DNA from: a virus
Strand: one strand, 5' to 3'
IMG/VR virus record: IMGVR_UViG_3300044634_002173
Coordinates: 1-43,560 of that record
DNA: 43,560 nt
In this document: one piece after another, positions 6,088-14,171 of the stretch
Layout: each line of letters opens with the position of its first letter
Position numbering within the stretch: position 1 is the first letter of the stretch
The notes under the pieces: model-generated
Databases searched by the model: none
What the model saw: the letters and a program-made list of their open reading frames with translations, nothing else
Told to the model about the DNA's origin: nothing
Program-made: the position numbers and the translations under genes

Positions 6088-6719
6088 CTTTCCTCTCCCT
6101 TGAACGTGATTTTGATAGTTGGTGTTGACTCAATACGGCAATCATAGTCGCGTGAGAACGACATAAAGGAATCTTGCTGGTCGGCAAGGGCTGCTTTGAT
6201 CTTACGCTTATCCCAAACAAGCTTTTTAACAACAAATGCAGGGTACATTTTGACTGCATTTTCGTCTGGCTCTTTGGCAATAGTCGTAGATGGTGCTGGA
6301 TTGACAATGCTTACGCTCATATCATTGCCAGCATATGTAAATGACAACGTTCCTATTGCACTATTCTCAAGTTCAGTGAGAATAAAAGAACGTATATCGT
6401 CTTCAACTGCAGTTAACTGCTTTTTGCGTTCCTGCAAACCAGCGATAAGTTGATCTACCTGATCGATAGCAAACTTCAATTCGCCTTTACTAAACATACA
6501 AGCAGCAGCAATGATAGCAACTGAGTGCATTTCAGTGTTTTTAAGGTAGTTATGCATCGTGCTAGCCACTGTTTGACCTGCTACAGCAGCTAATTGTGGG
6601 CTTGATGTCAACTCACTAAGATCATTGTTGATCGAATAGTGACGGATTTCTTCGGTTAGATCACCAGCAATGTATGCTGCAAGCATTTTTGTGCCAGTGA
6701 AAATGTCGTGTACGCTCAT
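6084..6719 (-). CDS. Gp157-like phage protein, 211 aa
   Basis: The second half resembles the siphovirus Gp157 family. A helical segment (LQERKKQLTAVEDDIRSFIL, about 94-114) leads into beta hairpins (IGTLSFTYAGNDMSVSIVNP), then the WDKRKIKAAL helix and the final strand PTIKITFKG. In this family the C-terminal part typically reads as an exposed lysine-rich DK..IK..L motif before a short strand. Members often sit next to single-strand annealing proteins, as here. The molecular role of the family is not settled. The ATG at 6719 has GAGG upstream and the stop overlaps the next start. The family call is by eye. Confidence 0.55.
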   Translation of the reverse strand: MSVHDIFTGTKMLAAYIAGDLTEEIRHYSINNDLSELTSSPQLAAVAGQTVASTMHNYLKNTEMHSVAIIAAACMFSKGELKFAIDQVDQLIAGLQERKKQLTAVEDDIRSFILTELENSAIGTLSFTYAGNDMSVSIVNPAPSTTIAKEPDENAVKMYPAFVVKKLVWDKRKIKAALADQQDSFMSFSRDYDCRIESTPTIKITFKGEER

Positions 6720-6720
6720 G

Positions 6721-7251
6721 TTATGCCTCGTTTTGAATGTTGTTGTGCCAAAGCACTTTGTCGATGGTTTTGTAGATGTCGGTTACTTCTTTGTAGATGT
6801 CGGCATAGCCAAACTTCTCCTCAAGCCATGATCGAACAGCAATTTGTGCACGGCTTTTAGCCATAGCACTGTCTTGTGGGATCATATGCTCTAGCGGAAT
6901 TACTGTATCCTCGCCAGCAGGTTTGATATATGACAGCGAAGAACCTTCGTCACCTCGTGGGATATACAGTTTAGCTGGCATATTGAGCTTAGTTACTTTC
7001 AAATCGCCTTGTTCAGAAATTGACCACTCGACAGTATCGAGGGCTATTCCCATCAACACCGAGAAAATCAGGAACTTGCGAAGATTGTCAGGCTCAAAAC
7101 GGTGGCGAGTGTATTTAGCACCTACCACCGTATTGATTTCTTCGTAAATAGGAACAAATCGTAGGTCACGGAACCGCAAACCCACTTGCCCAAACTCGTC
7201 GAGGTAGAAACAATCAGCAAATGTGAGTGCTAATTCTTGTGCTTGTGTCAT
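6721..7251 (-). CDS. Hypothetical protein, 176 aa
   Basis: No family is recognised. It is a soluble alpha/beta protein with regular lysine and acidic content. The central LRKFLIFSVLMGIALDTVEW stretch is hydrophobic but too interrupted for a confident membrane segment. The C-terminal 45 residues are helical (AVRSWLEEKFGYADIYKEV). The start overlaps the ERF stop as ATGA, and the next gene begins 1 bp after its stop, placing it firmly in the ERF recombination operon. A partner or modulator of the annealing protein is possible, from position alone. Confidence 0.75.
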   Translation of the reverse strand: MTQAQELALTFADCFYLDEFGQVGLRFRDLRFVPIYEEINTVVGAKYTRHRFEPDNLRKFLIFSVLMGIALDTVEWSISEQGDLKVTKLNMPAKLYIPRGDEGSSLSYIKPAGEDTVIPLEHMIPQDSAMAKSRAQIAVRSWLEEKFGYADIYKEVTDIYKTIDKVLWHNNIQNEA

Positions 7252-7838
7252 TCAGTGACCTTTGATTGGTAATGGTTAAGTACGCCATCAGCAAGTGACT
7301 GTGGCAATTCGCTGAAACTGCGGTAACGCGTGTTCTTACGCGCATTTACTTCTTTGAGCATGTCATTGCCTGTCTTAGCAAAGTAATCGCGTGACAGTTG
7401 ATTAAGCTGGTCTGCTACTGCACGGCTTACCTTAGCCTCAAATGACGCTGCATTGCCATCATCATCCTCATCGGTGACCAGATTTAGCATAGATGCCATT
7501 GAATAACGGCGAGCATAGGTCACCGCAGAACCATATGCTTGGGGTGTAAGGTTGTTGCCTAGTGGAACGGACATTTCATACTCGACACTTTGACCAGTCT
7601 CAGCGTCGATAAGGATGTTCTTGATTCGCATCATGCCAGGAATGTCAGAAACAGCTAGTGGTTGCAGGTAAACAAGCTTTAACTCAGTTAGCAGGGGCTT
7701 AACCACCTCCATGATTGTAGGGAAATCCGCATATTTTGATTTGAAGTGCGGATTAGTCGCAGACTTTGGGATCAAAGGCAGACGAGCTTGTAGCTCAGCT
7801 ACCTTTTGCCAAAGATTTAGTGGCAGATTGTCAGACAT
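7248..7838 (-). CDS. ERF-family single-strand DNA annealing protein
   Basis: A recombinase of the ERF superfamily (phage P22 Erf type) that anneals complementary single strands during phage recombination and genome circularisation. The 196-aa protein carries the family hallmarks: NPHFKSKYADFPTIMEVVKP (about 29-48) followed by a strand with LQPL, then the glycine/aromatic block TPQAYGSAVTYARRYSM (about 100-116) leading into LVTDEDDDGNA. Length is normal for the family. It is the first gene of the minus-strand operon (ERF, 176 aa, Gp157-like, coiled coil). A KTGTATGTA motif lies 54 bp upstream in the divergent spacer shared with portal. Confidence 0.88.
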   Translation of the reverse strand: MSDNLPLNLWQKVAELQARLPLIPKSATNPHFKSKYADFPTIMEVVKPLLTELKLVYLQPLAVSDIPGMMRIKNILIDAETGQSVEYEMSVPLGNNLTPQAYGSAVTYARRYSMASMLNLVTDEDDDGNAASFEAKVSRAVADQLNQLSRDYFAKTGNDMLKEVNARKNTRYRSFSELPQSLADGVLNHYQSKVTE

Positions 7839-7892
7839 AAACGTCCTATGTTGTGGAATGTGAAGGATTTAACTAGTTTAGAACCACAAACA

Positions 7893-7904
7893 AATACATA
7901 CACG
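7893..7904 (-). promoter_or_regulatory. Candidate phage promoter/operator motif, copy 5
   Basis: The minus strand reads CGTGTATGTATT, 54 bp before the ERF start. A leader stem TTGTGG/CCACAA is possible downstream. The motif ends 2 bp before the portal ATG on the other strand, so binding here could affect both arms. Confidence 0.5.
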
Positions 7905-7906
7905 CC

Positions 7907-10171
7907 ATGATCAAGAAAAAAACCGAACCCACACCGCTAGTCACGGAGCTTAATAATCAGTTTCGTTTGATGGTGCGGTCGCTTTCTGTGCAGCGTGAGC
8001 ACATGCGTGAGGATATGGAGTTGTACTACTCCGATGTCGAGGGGACTCGTACTCAATTTACGAAAGATCAGCTCGAAGCTATCCGTGAAAAGTACGATAT
8101 TCCTATCTCTACAAAGATTGCCTGGGCTATCGTAGAACAGCTGGTATCATTTGTTACAGGAGGTAAGCCAGCACCTCGATTGCTGGTGACAACACCAGGA
8201 CAAGAGCCATTTGCAGAGATGTATGGCAAGGCAATGATGGCTGCATGGTATGAAGGCGATTTCAATACGCTCTTTACCCAAGCAGTACGTGATTGTTTTG
8301 CAGCTGGTTATGGATTGGTCATGGTACGACCAAATGATTTCTACAACGAAACCACATTCGGTGTAACAGGCGAGTATATCTCTTGGGAACGTTTCTACGT
8401 TGACCCCCATAGCCGAAAACCAGACTTTTCTGATGCTGAGTATATGTGTCTTGTAGACGTTATGCCCAAATCAAAGGCAGAAAAACGCTACGACATCACC
8501 ATTACCGAAGACGATCTCCTGGATTTTGCCCCAGATATTCAATGGGGTATTGATCTCAAGACAGTACCTGTGCTTGCTGGATGGCCTTTTGAAATGCCTA
8601 CAAGCAATACAGACAAAGATCGGTATGTCTGGATACGAGAGTTTTTCTCAAAGCAAATTGTCAACGTATATCTTGGCGATAGTGGTCAGGTATCGACTAA
8701 GAAACCTAAGCCAATCGTAATCCCGAATCCAGATCGTGAGCCGTTGCAGCAGCAGATCGACCAGATGCGCGCACAAATGCAACAGGCTATGCCAGCAGCT
8801 CAAGGTGTTGCTGAAGGACAAGCTGGAGCTTTGCAGGATATTGAAAACCCTATGGTTCCGTTGGGTCAAGGTATGGCTAAGGCCAACCAAACACAACGTG
8901 AATGGGACAATATTAGTTCCCAAATGAATCAAGCGACTGCTCAATTGCAACAGCTTGAAATGGAACTAGCTAGTATGCCAGAAGAAATTAGCGCATACAC
9001 AATGATGACAATCGGAGAGCAAGAGGCTATTGTTCGTACATACAGCCGTCACTCACGTAAAGCTATCAAACGATGGCTGCTTGTCAATGATCGCGTCATC
9101 GAGGATCAGGTGATCCCATGCGACGAATACCCTATTGTGCCGTTTACATTCTCAGTGGCCAATCGCCCTGATCGTGTATATGGCATCATGCACTACATCA
9201 AAGACATCAGCAAAGCACTCAACAAGTTCTGGTCGTTGATGATCTACGATATGCAGACATCAACATTCCGCAAGGTATTCTATCCAAAGGGTGCATTGGT
9301 CGATCCTGCTAAGGCAGAAAAGGACTGGGCACGTCCTATGGCGTTTATTGAGTATAACGTTAACTCTGATATTCCAGACGGCGGTCGCCCATTTATCACT
9401 GAGCCAGGAGCATTGTCACCAGCTATCGAAAAGGTACTGGGTATGCTTCAGAACTTGCTTGAATACATCACTGGTATTAGCTCGTTGATGCAAGGACAAG
9501 CAACCTCAGCTACACCAGATACGTTTGGTGGTATTCAAACAATGCAAACCTTTGGTACACAACGTGTTAAGTTGTATTCTCGTTGGTTGGAGCATAGCAT
9601 TGAGCGTATTTCGTATGTGCTTGTATCGTATTTGCAGGCATACGCTCCAAAGAATAAGGTGCTGACATACCTTGACGAAAATGGTGACCAACAAGAAATT
9701 GAACTGTTGGAATCTACTGAAGACGTCAAATTTAAGGTACGTGTAAATATGGCTAGCTCGCTACCTACTACACGTGCGATGTCGGCACAACTGATGGGTA
9801 TTCTTGCTGGACAAACCAAAGATCCGCACATTCAGCAGCTTCTTACGCAATATCTCATTGACTATATGGATATGCCAGAAGGACCAAAGATTAAGGAAGA
9901 AGTTGATGCAGTTAAAAATCTTAGCCAACAGGTTGAGCAAATGCAAGGGCAAATGCAAGAGTTGGAGAGTAAGAATTCTCAGCTCGAACAGCAGATCTTC
10001 CAAAAGAACCTTGAGGTCGAATATGCTAAGAAGAAGGCCGAATTGGAAGCTGAAGTCAAGGTGCAAAAGGAGCGCATTGGTCAGAATCTGCCAGTCAACA
10101 TGCCACAGCAGCCAACACTAGAAAATGCAGCTGCTGCTCAACAAGAAGAAGAAATGCCCCCACCATTCTAG
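7907..10171 (+). CDS. Portal protein
   Basis: The dodecameric ring at the capsid vertex through which DNA enters and leaves. The protein is 754 aa, in the range of portals of short-tailed phages. Supporting features are the N-terminal helical region followed by VEQLVSFVTGGKPAPRLLVT, the wing-type segment FYVDPHSRKPDFSDAEYM, the YSRHSRKAIKRWLLVNDRVIEDQ strand pair, and the clip/stem-like PDRVYGIMHYIKDISKALNK region. It also has a glutamine-rich insertion (about 275-370) and a C-terminal coiled coil (about 665-725) ending in a PPPF tail. The gene opens the plus-strand arm. No SD precedes the ATG, and the start could be internal, although the next ATG lies well inside a conserved-looking helix. 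Context (scaffold and capsid follow) strongly supports the call. Confidence 0.88.
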   Translation: MIKKKTEPTPLVTELNNQFRLMVRSLSVQREHMREDMELYYSDVEGTRTQFTKDQLEAIREKYDIPISTKIAWAIVEQLVSFVTGGKPAPRLLVTTPGQEPFAEMYGKAMMAAWYEGDFNTLFTQAVRDCFAAGYGLVMVRPNDFYNETTFGVTGEYISWERFYVDPHSRKPDFSDAEYMCLVDVMPKSKAEKRYDITITEDDLLDFAPDIQWGIDLKTVPVLAGWPFEMPTSNTDKDRYVWIREFFSKQIVNVYLGDSGQVSTKKPKPIVIPNPDREPLQQQIDQMRAQMQQAMPAAQGVAEGQAGALQDIENPMVPLGQGMAKANQTQREWDNISSQMNQATAQLQQLEMELASMPEEISAYTMMTIGEQEAIVRTYSRHSRKAIKRWLLVNDRVIEDQVIPCDEYPIVPFTFSVANRPDRVYGIMHYIKDISKALNKFWSLMIYDMQTSTFRKVFYPKGALVDPAKAEKDWARPMAFIEYNVNSDIPDGGRPFITEPGALSPAIEKVLGMLQNLLEYITGISSLMQGQATSATPDTFGGIQTMQTFGTQRVKLYSRWLEHSIERISYVLVSYLQAYAPKNKVLTYLDENGDQQEIELLESTEDVKFKVRVNMASSLPTTRAMSAQLMGILAGQTKDPHIQQLLTQYLIDYMDMPEGPKIKEEVDAVKNLSQQVEQMQGQMQELESKNSQLEQQIFQKNLEVEYAKKKAELEAEVKVQKERIGQNLPVNMPQQPTLENAAAAQQEEEMPPPF

Positions 10172-10179
10172 GAGAGAAC

Positions 10180-11172
10180 ATGAGTTTCTACGATCTATTG
10201 CGGAATCTTCCAGATCAGGAAGTACCACAAGAACCTACGCAAGAAGGACCAGAACCCGAATCCATACCAGAACCAGCACAACAACCTGGTAACAGTGCTG
10301 ATAACTGGAAGCAGCTAAGTGATGTAGTACCACAGGGTTGGCGTCCTGAAAAAGAATTTGCATCATCAGAAGAAGCTCTCCAATTTTACGCTGAAAAGTA
10401 TAACGGTCTTTGGCAACATCTCAATAGCGAAGAGTTTGCAAGTGAACTAGAACGTAACTACGGTGACGCTCTAGCATCGCGTGAACAAGAAATTGAGTCA
10501 TTTAAGGAAATGTTGAATGGGTTTAAATCAGACCCATTGACATTCATGGCTAGTTACGTCCCAGAATACGCCGAGCAATTGGGTATTGGAAGGGTGTACA
10601 CTGAGTCAGAAATGGATCAAGTAATTGAAGAGCGAATTGCTGAAGAGTTTGGCGATAACTGGAGGGATGTTTACAACCCTGCTGATCTTGTCAAACCATC
10701 AAGCATTTCTGCTCGTATTGCGCGGTATAGCCAAAAGGCTGGCGAAGATCTTATTGCTCATAATCAGACAGTTGAGCAAAAAAGAAAGGAGTTTTTGGCT
10801 AACCTGCAAAATCGTAATCAACAAACCAATGTACCTGCTCAGGTAGATATGGACGCGCAAGCTGATTCTTTGGTAGATGCCTACTTTGAAGAAGGGCTTG
10901 CAGAACAAGTATCTGAAGAGGAGTTTTTGGAGTTGATTCAAGAGTCTATGAATCGCCCTATGAAGTTGACAGATGTCTACCGAACATTGCGATTTGACCA
11001 GATCCTTGAACGTGAACGAGAAGCTGCCAGAGAAGAAGGACGGAAGGCAATGATGGAGGAAATGCGTAAAGCAGGTAAGATGGCTTCAGCGCAATTTCAA
11101 CCTCAAAGCACAAGTTCTAATAAATCATATGAAGAAAATCCGCCCACAATTCTTGGGTTGAGAGTTCGATAA
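10180..11172 (+). CDS. Scaffolding protein
   Basis: An assembly chaperone for procapsid formation, 330 aa. The protein is highly acidic and helical, with a proline/glutamate-rich N-terminus (PEPESIPEPAQQP) and an evident coiled coil near EQEIESFKEMLNGF. A VYTESEMDQVIEERIAEEFG segment and an arginine/glutamate-rich helix near the C-terminus (LEREREAAREEGRKAMMEEM) follow. It lies between portal and major capsid, the standard position. It has a strong SD (AGGAGA) 6 nt before the ATG. No protease signature is seen inside it, so self-cleaving scaffold is not indicated. Confidence 0.75.
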   Translation: MSFYDLLRNLPDQEVPQEPTQEGPEPESIPEPAQQPGNSADNWKQLSDVVPQGWRPEKEFASSEEALQFYAEKYNGLWQHLNSEEFASELERNYGDALASREQEIESFKEMLNGFKSDPLTFMASYVPEYAEQLGIGRVYTESEMDQVIEERIAEEFGDNWRDVYNPADLVKPSSISARIARYSQKAGEDLIAHNQTVEQKRKEFLANLQNRNQQTNVPAQVDMDAQADSLVDAYFEEGLAEQVSEEEFLELIQESMNRPMKLTDVYRTLRFDQILEREREAAREEGRKAMMEEMRKAGKMASAQFQPQSTSSNKSYEENPPTILGLRVR

Positions 11173-11193
11173 CATTTTTTAAGGATAAGCCAT

Positions 11194-12675
11194 ATGGCTA
11201 CAGTACCACAAGTACAACGGGAAGGGGACTTTTGGGATGGTCTCTATACCAGCGGCTCTCTGCCCGAACGATTCCGTAAGTACGGAATGGATTCAATGGG
11301 CGAGATGTCGTTCATTACACGCGACTACACAAAGTTCGCGACAATGCTCCACCAGCGATTCCCGAAGTCTAAGAACGTTTCGGATCGCGAACACCGCGTA
11401 CATGAGCTCACAGAGCTTCAGCGTGTAATTACTATCACAGTTCCATCGGCTGCTGGTAATAACCACACGACGTTTGGTGTACCTAACCAAGACGCTGCTA
11501 TGTTCCAGCCTAACGACGTATATCACGTCAAGGGTCTGTATGCATACTGCGTTTCACAGCCACTCCAAGCTGGTCAGGTAACATCAACAAACACGATTCC
11601 TACACCAAATACACCGCCACCACTGGGATATACAGTTGGTAGCCAGCCTATTTCGGTTAACTACGGTCGTACATGGGGCGAAGATCCTGCTAACTCAGGT
11701 TGGTACTTTACACTTCCTGAGCAAATGATTGTTCGTGAAGTTGGTGCGCCAAACTCAGCAGGTAACGGTTCAACACTCATTACAGTTGAGCGCTTCTTTG
11801 CAGGCCCAGGTCCACGTGACTTTGGTGGTGCTCGTGTGCCAATTGCACTTGTCAATGCAGGTGTAAACGCTAACAACGCAGGTGCTATCCTTGCTGGAGA
11901 CCAAATCCTCCGCGCTTCACCATCGTGGCCTGAAGGTGCTGGTACAGCTCGTGGTTTCCACAAGAATCCAGAGATCGACAACAACTTTACTCAAGAGTTT
12001 AAGTATGCTGTCGAAATCACGAAGGAATCAAAGATCAACAAGACATACTTGAACAAGTCTGCTCTTGACATCAACCGTCTCCTTCGTCTCAAGCAAATGT
12101 CACTTGACTGGGAGCGCACACTCCTTCACGGTCGTAAGGGTAAGTCCGTTGACCCACTTGGCAATCCTGTGTACATGATGGGTGGTATCGTTGAGTACAT
12201 TCCTCAAGACCGCGACCACATCCTCCGTCACACAGCTCCACAGATCACATACCCTTCACTCCAGCGTCTCATCGACCAGGTAATGAAGAACGGTGGTACA
12301 TCTGAAAAGATCTGCCCAATGGGTACGACACTCTACACAGACCTCAAGGTTGCATTCTACGATAGTGGCTATCTCCGTTACGACGAAGAAGCTTCTAAGG
12401 AGTTTGACCTTCCGCTTGAGTCGATCATTCACGCAGGTGTGAAGCTTATCCTTGTTCCTTCGCAGACGATGGAAGAAGCAGGTTATGCTCGCAAGATGCT
12501 GGCCCTTGACATGAAGGTTGATTCCTTCACAGTAACTAGCCACCCAGAGTGGGACATGGTTACAAACAAGGACATTGCAAATCCTGGTGAGCAGATCTAC
12601 AAGGAAGAGTGGATCGCAATCAAGGGTCTCGAGCGCCGTTATGCTCAGTATCAATCCATGATTTCTTTTGACTAA
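11194..12675 (+). CDS. Major capsid protein
   Basis: A shell protein, probably HK97-fold, of 493 aa. It starts directly after the scaffold gene with AAGGAT 8 nt before the ATG. Features fitting a capsid subunit are an N-terminal arm, a beta-rich insertion region rich in G, N, P and T (about 110-265), then FTQEFKYAVEITKESKIN and a long spine-type helix (SALDINRLLRLKQMSLDWERTLLHG). A C-terminal half with LYTDLKVAFYDSGYLRYDEE and a final VTSHPEWDMVTNK strand region completes it. Codon use is strongly biased to C-ending and preferred codons compared with neighbours, as expected for the most abundant virion protein. The fold is assigned by context and pattern. Confidence 0.85.
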   Translation: MATVPQVQREGDFWDGLYTSGSLPERFRKYGMDSMGEMSFITRDYTKFATMLHQRFPKSKNVSDREHRVHELTELQRVITITVPSAAGNNHTTFGVPNQDAAMFQPNDVYHVKGLYAYCVSQPLQAGQVTSTNTIPTPNTPPPLGYTVGSQPISVNYGRTWGEDPANSGWYFTLPEQMIVREVGAPNSAGNGSTLITVERFFAGPGPRDFGGARVPIALVNAGVNANNAGAILAGDQILRASPSWPEGAGTARGFHKNPEIDNNFTQEFKYAVEITKESKINKTYLNKSALDINRLLRLKQMSLDWERTLLHGRKGKSVDPLGNPVYMMGGIVEYIPQDRDHILRHTAPQITYPSLQRLIDQVMKNGGTSEKICPMGTTLYTDLKVAFYDSGYLRYDEEASKEFDLPLESIIHAGVKLILVPSQTMEEAGYARKMLALDMKVDSFTVTSHPEWDMVTNKDIANPGEQIYKEEWIAIKGLERRYAQYQSMISFD

Positions 12676-12684
12676 GGGACAACA

Positions 12685-13191
12685 ATGAAGACTATTATCA
12701 CATTCCTCTCCGCTGTGATTCTGGCTGTTACGCTCTTTACGGTTAACTCCGTAGAGGGCGTAGCCCAGCCAGTCGTGCAGACACGTGTACCACAAGGACC
12801 GACAGTCCGCCCAGAACAAGTGTTCACTATTACGACAACAGGCGTAGTAACAGACACCGTTATTCTTGGTATTGCTCCACTAGCAGGAACACTCTACAGT
12901 GCTACATCAGACTCAACACATCGTTGGGTAGGTTATGGCATTGGATCAGGCGATACATGCACATATACTCTGCAAGTACGCCAAGTATCTCCAGAAGGTT
13001 ATTTGCTTATTGGTGGAACAGCTTGGACAACCGTTGGCTCAGCTCAACAATTTGTTCCTGGTACATGGAACCAGTTTACAGCTACGACAAGTGTAGCTAC
13101 GCATAATCTCCAGTTCCGTCTGATCCGTGCTCGTGGAGCAACGCAGTCGGTATCTGGAGCTCGTTTTTCTTTTTTCCTCTATCGATTCTAA
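12685..13191 (+). CDS. Head-associated protein with signal-peptide-like N-terminus, 168 aa
   Basis: No family is recognised. Residues 1-27 look like a secretion signal (MKTI, then the hydrophobic LSAVILAVTLFTVNS, then EGVAQP). The rest is a beta-rich, T/S/G/V-rich domain of about 140 aa with a jelly-roll-like composition. The gene follows the capsid gene by 9 bp with AGGGAC before the ATG, where decoration or head-fibre proteins usually sit. A cleavable signal on a capsid-cluster protein is unusual. Either the stretch is a hydrophobic anchor tucked into the virion, or the product is exported. Confidence 0.65.
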   Translation: MKTIITFLSAVILAVTLFTVNSVEGVAQPVVQTRVPQGPTVRPEQVFTITTTGVVTDTVILGIAPLAGTLYSATSDSTHRWVGYGIGSGDTCTYTLQVRQVSPEGYLLIGGTAWTTVGSAQQFVPGTWNQFTATTSVATHNLQFRLIRARGATQSVSGARFSFFLYRF

Positions 13192-13200
13192 GGAGTAACC

Positions 13201-13500
13201 ATGGGCGGTCTTATTCGTCGTGGGTATCGTCTTGAAGACATCAATGTCAAGTCAGGACCAAACCCAGCTGACCAAATCATCCTGGTCGAACGGATTGCTT
13301 CGGTTGATGCGTCAACAAACATCATCCGCACACCATTCGCACCTGGCACACAAGTTCTTGTAGTACCAATCGCACAAGCTACGGTAGCAGCAGACGGCAC
13401 AGTCACGCTTGCAGCTAACCCAGAGCCATCGGCAGGCAATCCAGGTGGATTCCTTGTCTTTGGTCGTGCATCTGAAACGCAGGGCGGCATTCCTGAATAA
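13201..13500 (+). CDS. Small head protein, possible decoration protein, 99 aa
   Basis: No family is recognised. It is a compact beta-rich protein (RGYRLEDINVKSGPN, then alternating V/I strands) with a P/G-rich C-terminus. A very good SD (AAGGAG, 5 nt) precedes the ATG. Its position two genes after the capsid gene and its small size fit a capsid decoration or stabilising protein, but no motif proves it. Its stop codon TAA overlaps the next start (TAATG). Confidence 0.6.
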   Translation: MGGLIRRGYRLEDINVKSGPNPADQIILVERIASVDASTNIIRTPFAPGTQVLVVPIAQATVAADGTVTLAANPEPSAGNPGGFLVFGRASETQGGIPE

Positions 13501-14171
13501 TGCGTATTTGGGAAGCTCATATAGCACTTTCTCGGCAGATTGGGGACCCTATTTCCGTAACGGGGTCCCCTCCTGCTACTATACCTGACGGTGTACGATA
13601 CTCACGTGCGCTACGTGATATTTACCTATATCGCTCAGCACTGAACATTGTCCAGCAGGTTATTACGCAAGCAGCCCAGCTTCCTGACAAGGCAGCGCAT
13701 GAGATTATTGCTCGTGCCTTCCCTAACTACATTGTTGAAGATAATCTTAGTGTTATCAATAGCAATGTTACCGATGAGTTCAATCTCACTCGTCGTCCAG
13801 CATGGGTTTACAGCGTACATACTGGCAACAATCACCAACTTCAAAAGTCATCGCTACCACGCTTCAATTCATATGCTAATCCATATGTAGATGGCAATCC
13901 TGATCCTATGTACGTACTTATTCCTGGCGTTGCACCAGTGGGTATCGCTCCGTACGCAAATGGTCGTATTAGGATCAAATACCCAAATGGATGGCGTACT
14001 GACAGCGGTTCTAGCATTTTGTACTGTGCTTATCTTCCTACACCGTTGAATCCAGCCACACAAGCTGTAAATGACGTGCTTGATATGGAACCACTGTACT
14101 ATGAAACACTTTTGCAGGCAGCAGCACAAATGGCACTGTCTGATTCACAAGAAGTACAAATGGCACGATGA
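13500..14171 (+). CDS. Head-tail connector/adaptor candidate, 223 aa
   Basis: No clear family. The helical N-terminal half (RYSRALRDIYLYRSALNIVQQVITQA) and the beta-rich C-terminal half, together with position after capsid genes and before a second similar-sized protein, fit a portal-binding adaptor of short-tailed phages. TAATG overlap joins it to the previous gene and ATGA overlap to the next. A strong 8-bp GC hairpin lies in its mRNA about 42 nt from the start (13542-13570). Confidence 0.55.
   Translation: MRIWEAHIALSRQIGDPISVTGSPPATIPDGVRYSRALRDIYLYRSALNIVQQVITQAAQLPDKAAHEIIARAFPNYIVEDNLSVINSNVTDEFNLTRRPAWVYSVHTGNNHQLQKSSLPRFNSYANPYVDGNPDPMYVLIPGVAPVGIAPYANGRIRIKYPNGWRTDSGSSILYCAYLPTPLNPATQAVNDVLDMEPLYYETLLQAAAQMALSDSQEVQMAR
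13542..13570 (+). other. Strong hairpin inside a coding region
   Basis: GGGGACCC pairs perfectly with GGGTCCCC across a 13-nt loop, inside codons 15-24 of the connector candidate. There is no U-run after it, so it is not a classical terminator. It could slow ribosomes, protect an mRNA end or be a processing site between capsid and connector messages. Confidence 0.55.

Noticed and set aside
12256-12819. 187-aa minus-strand frame opposite the capsid gene
   Set aside because: Shadow of the highly biased capsid codons; cysteine- and histidine-rich composition typical of reverse-frame noise.
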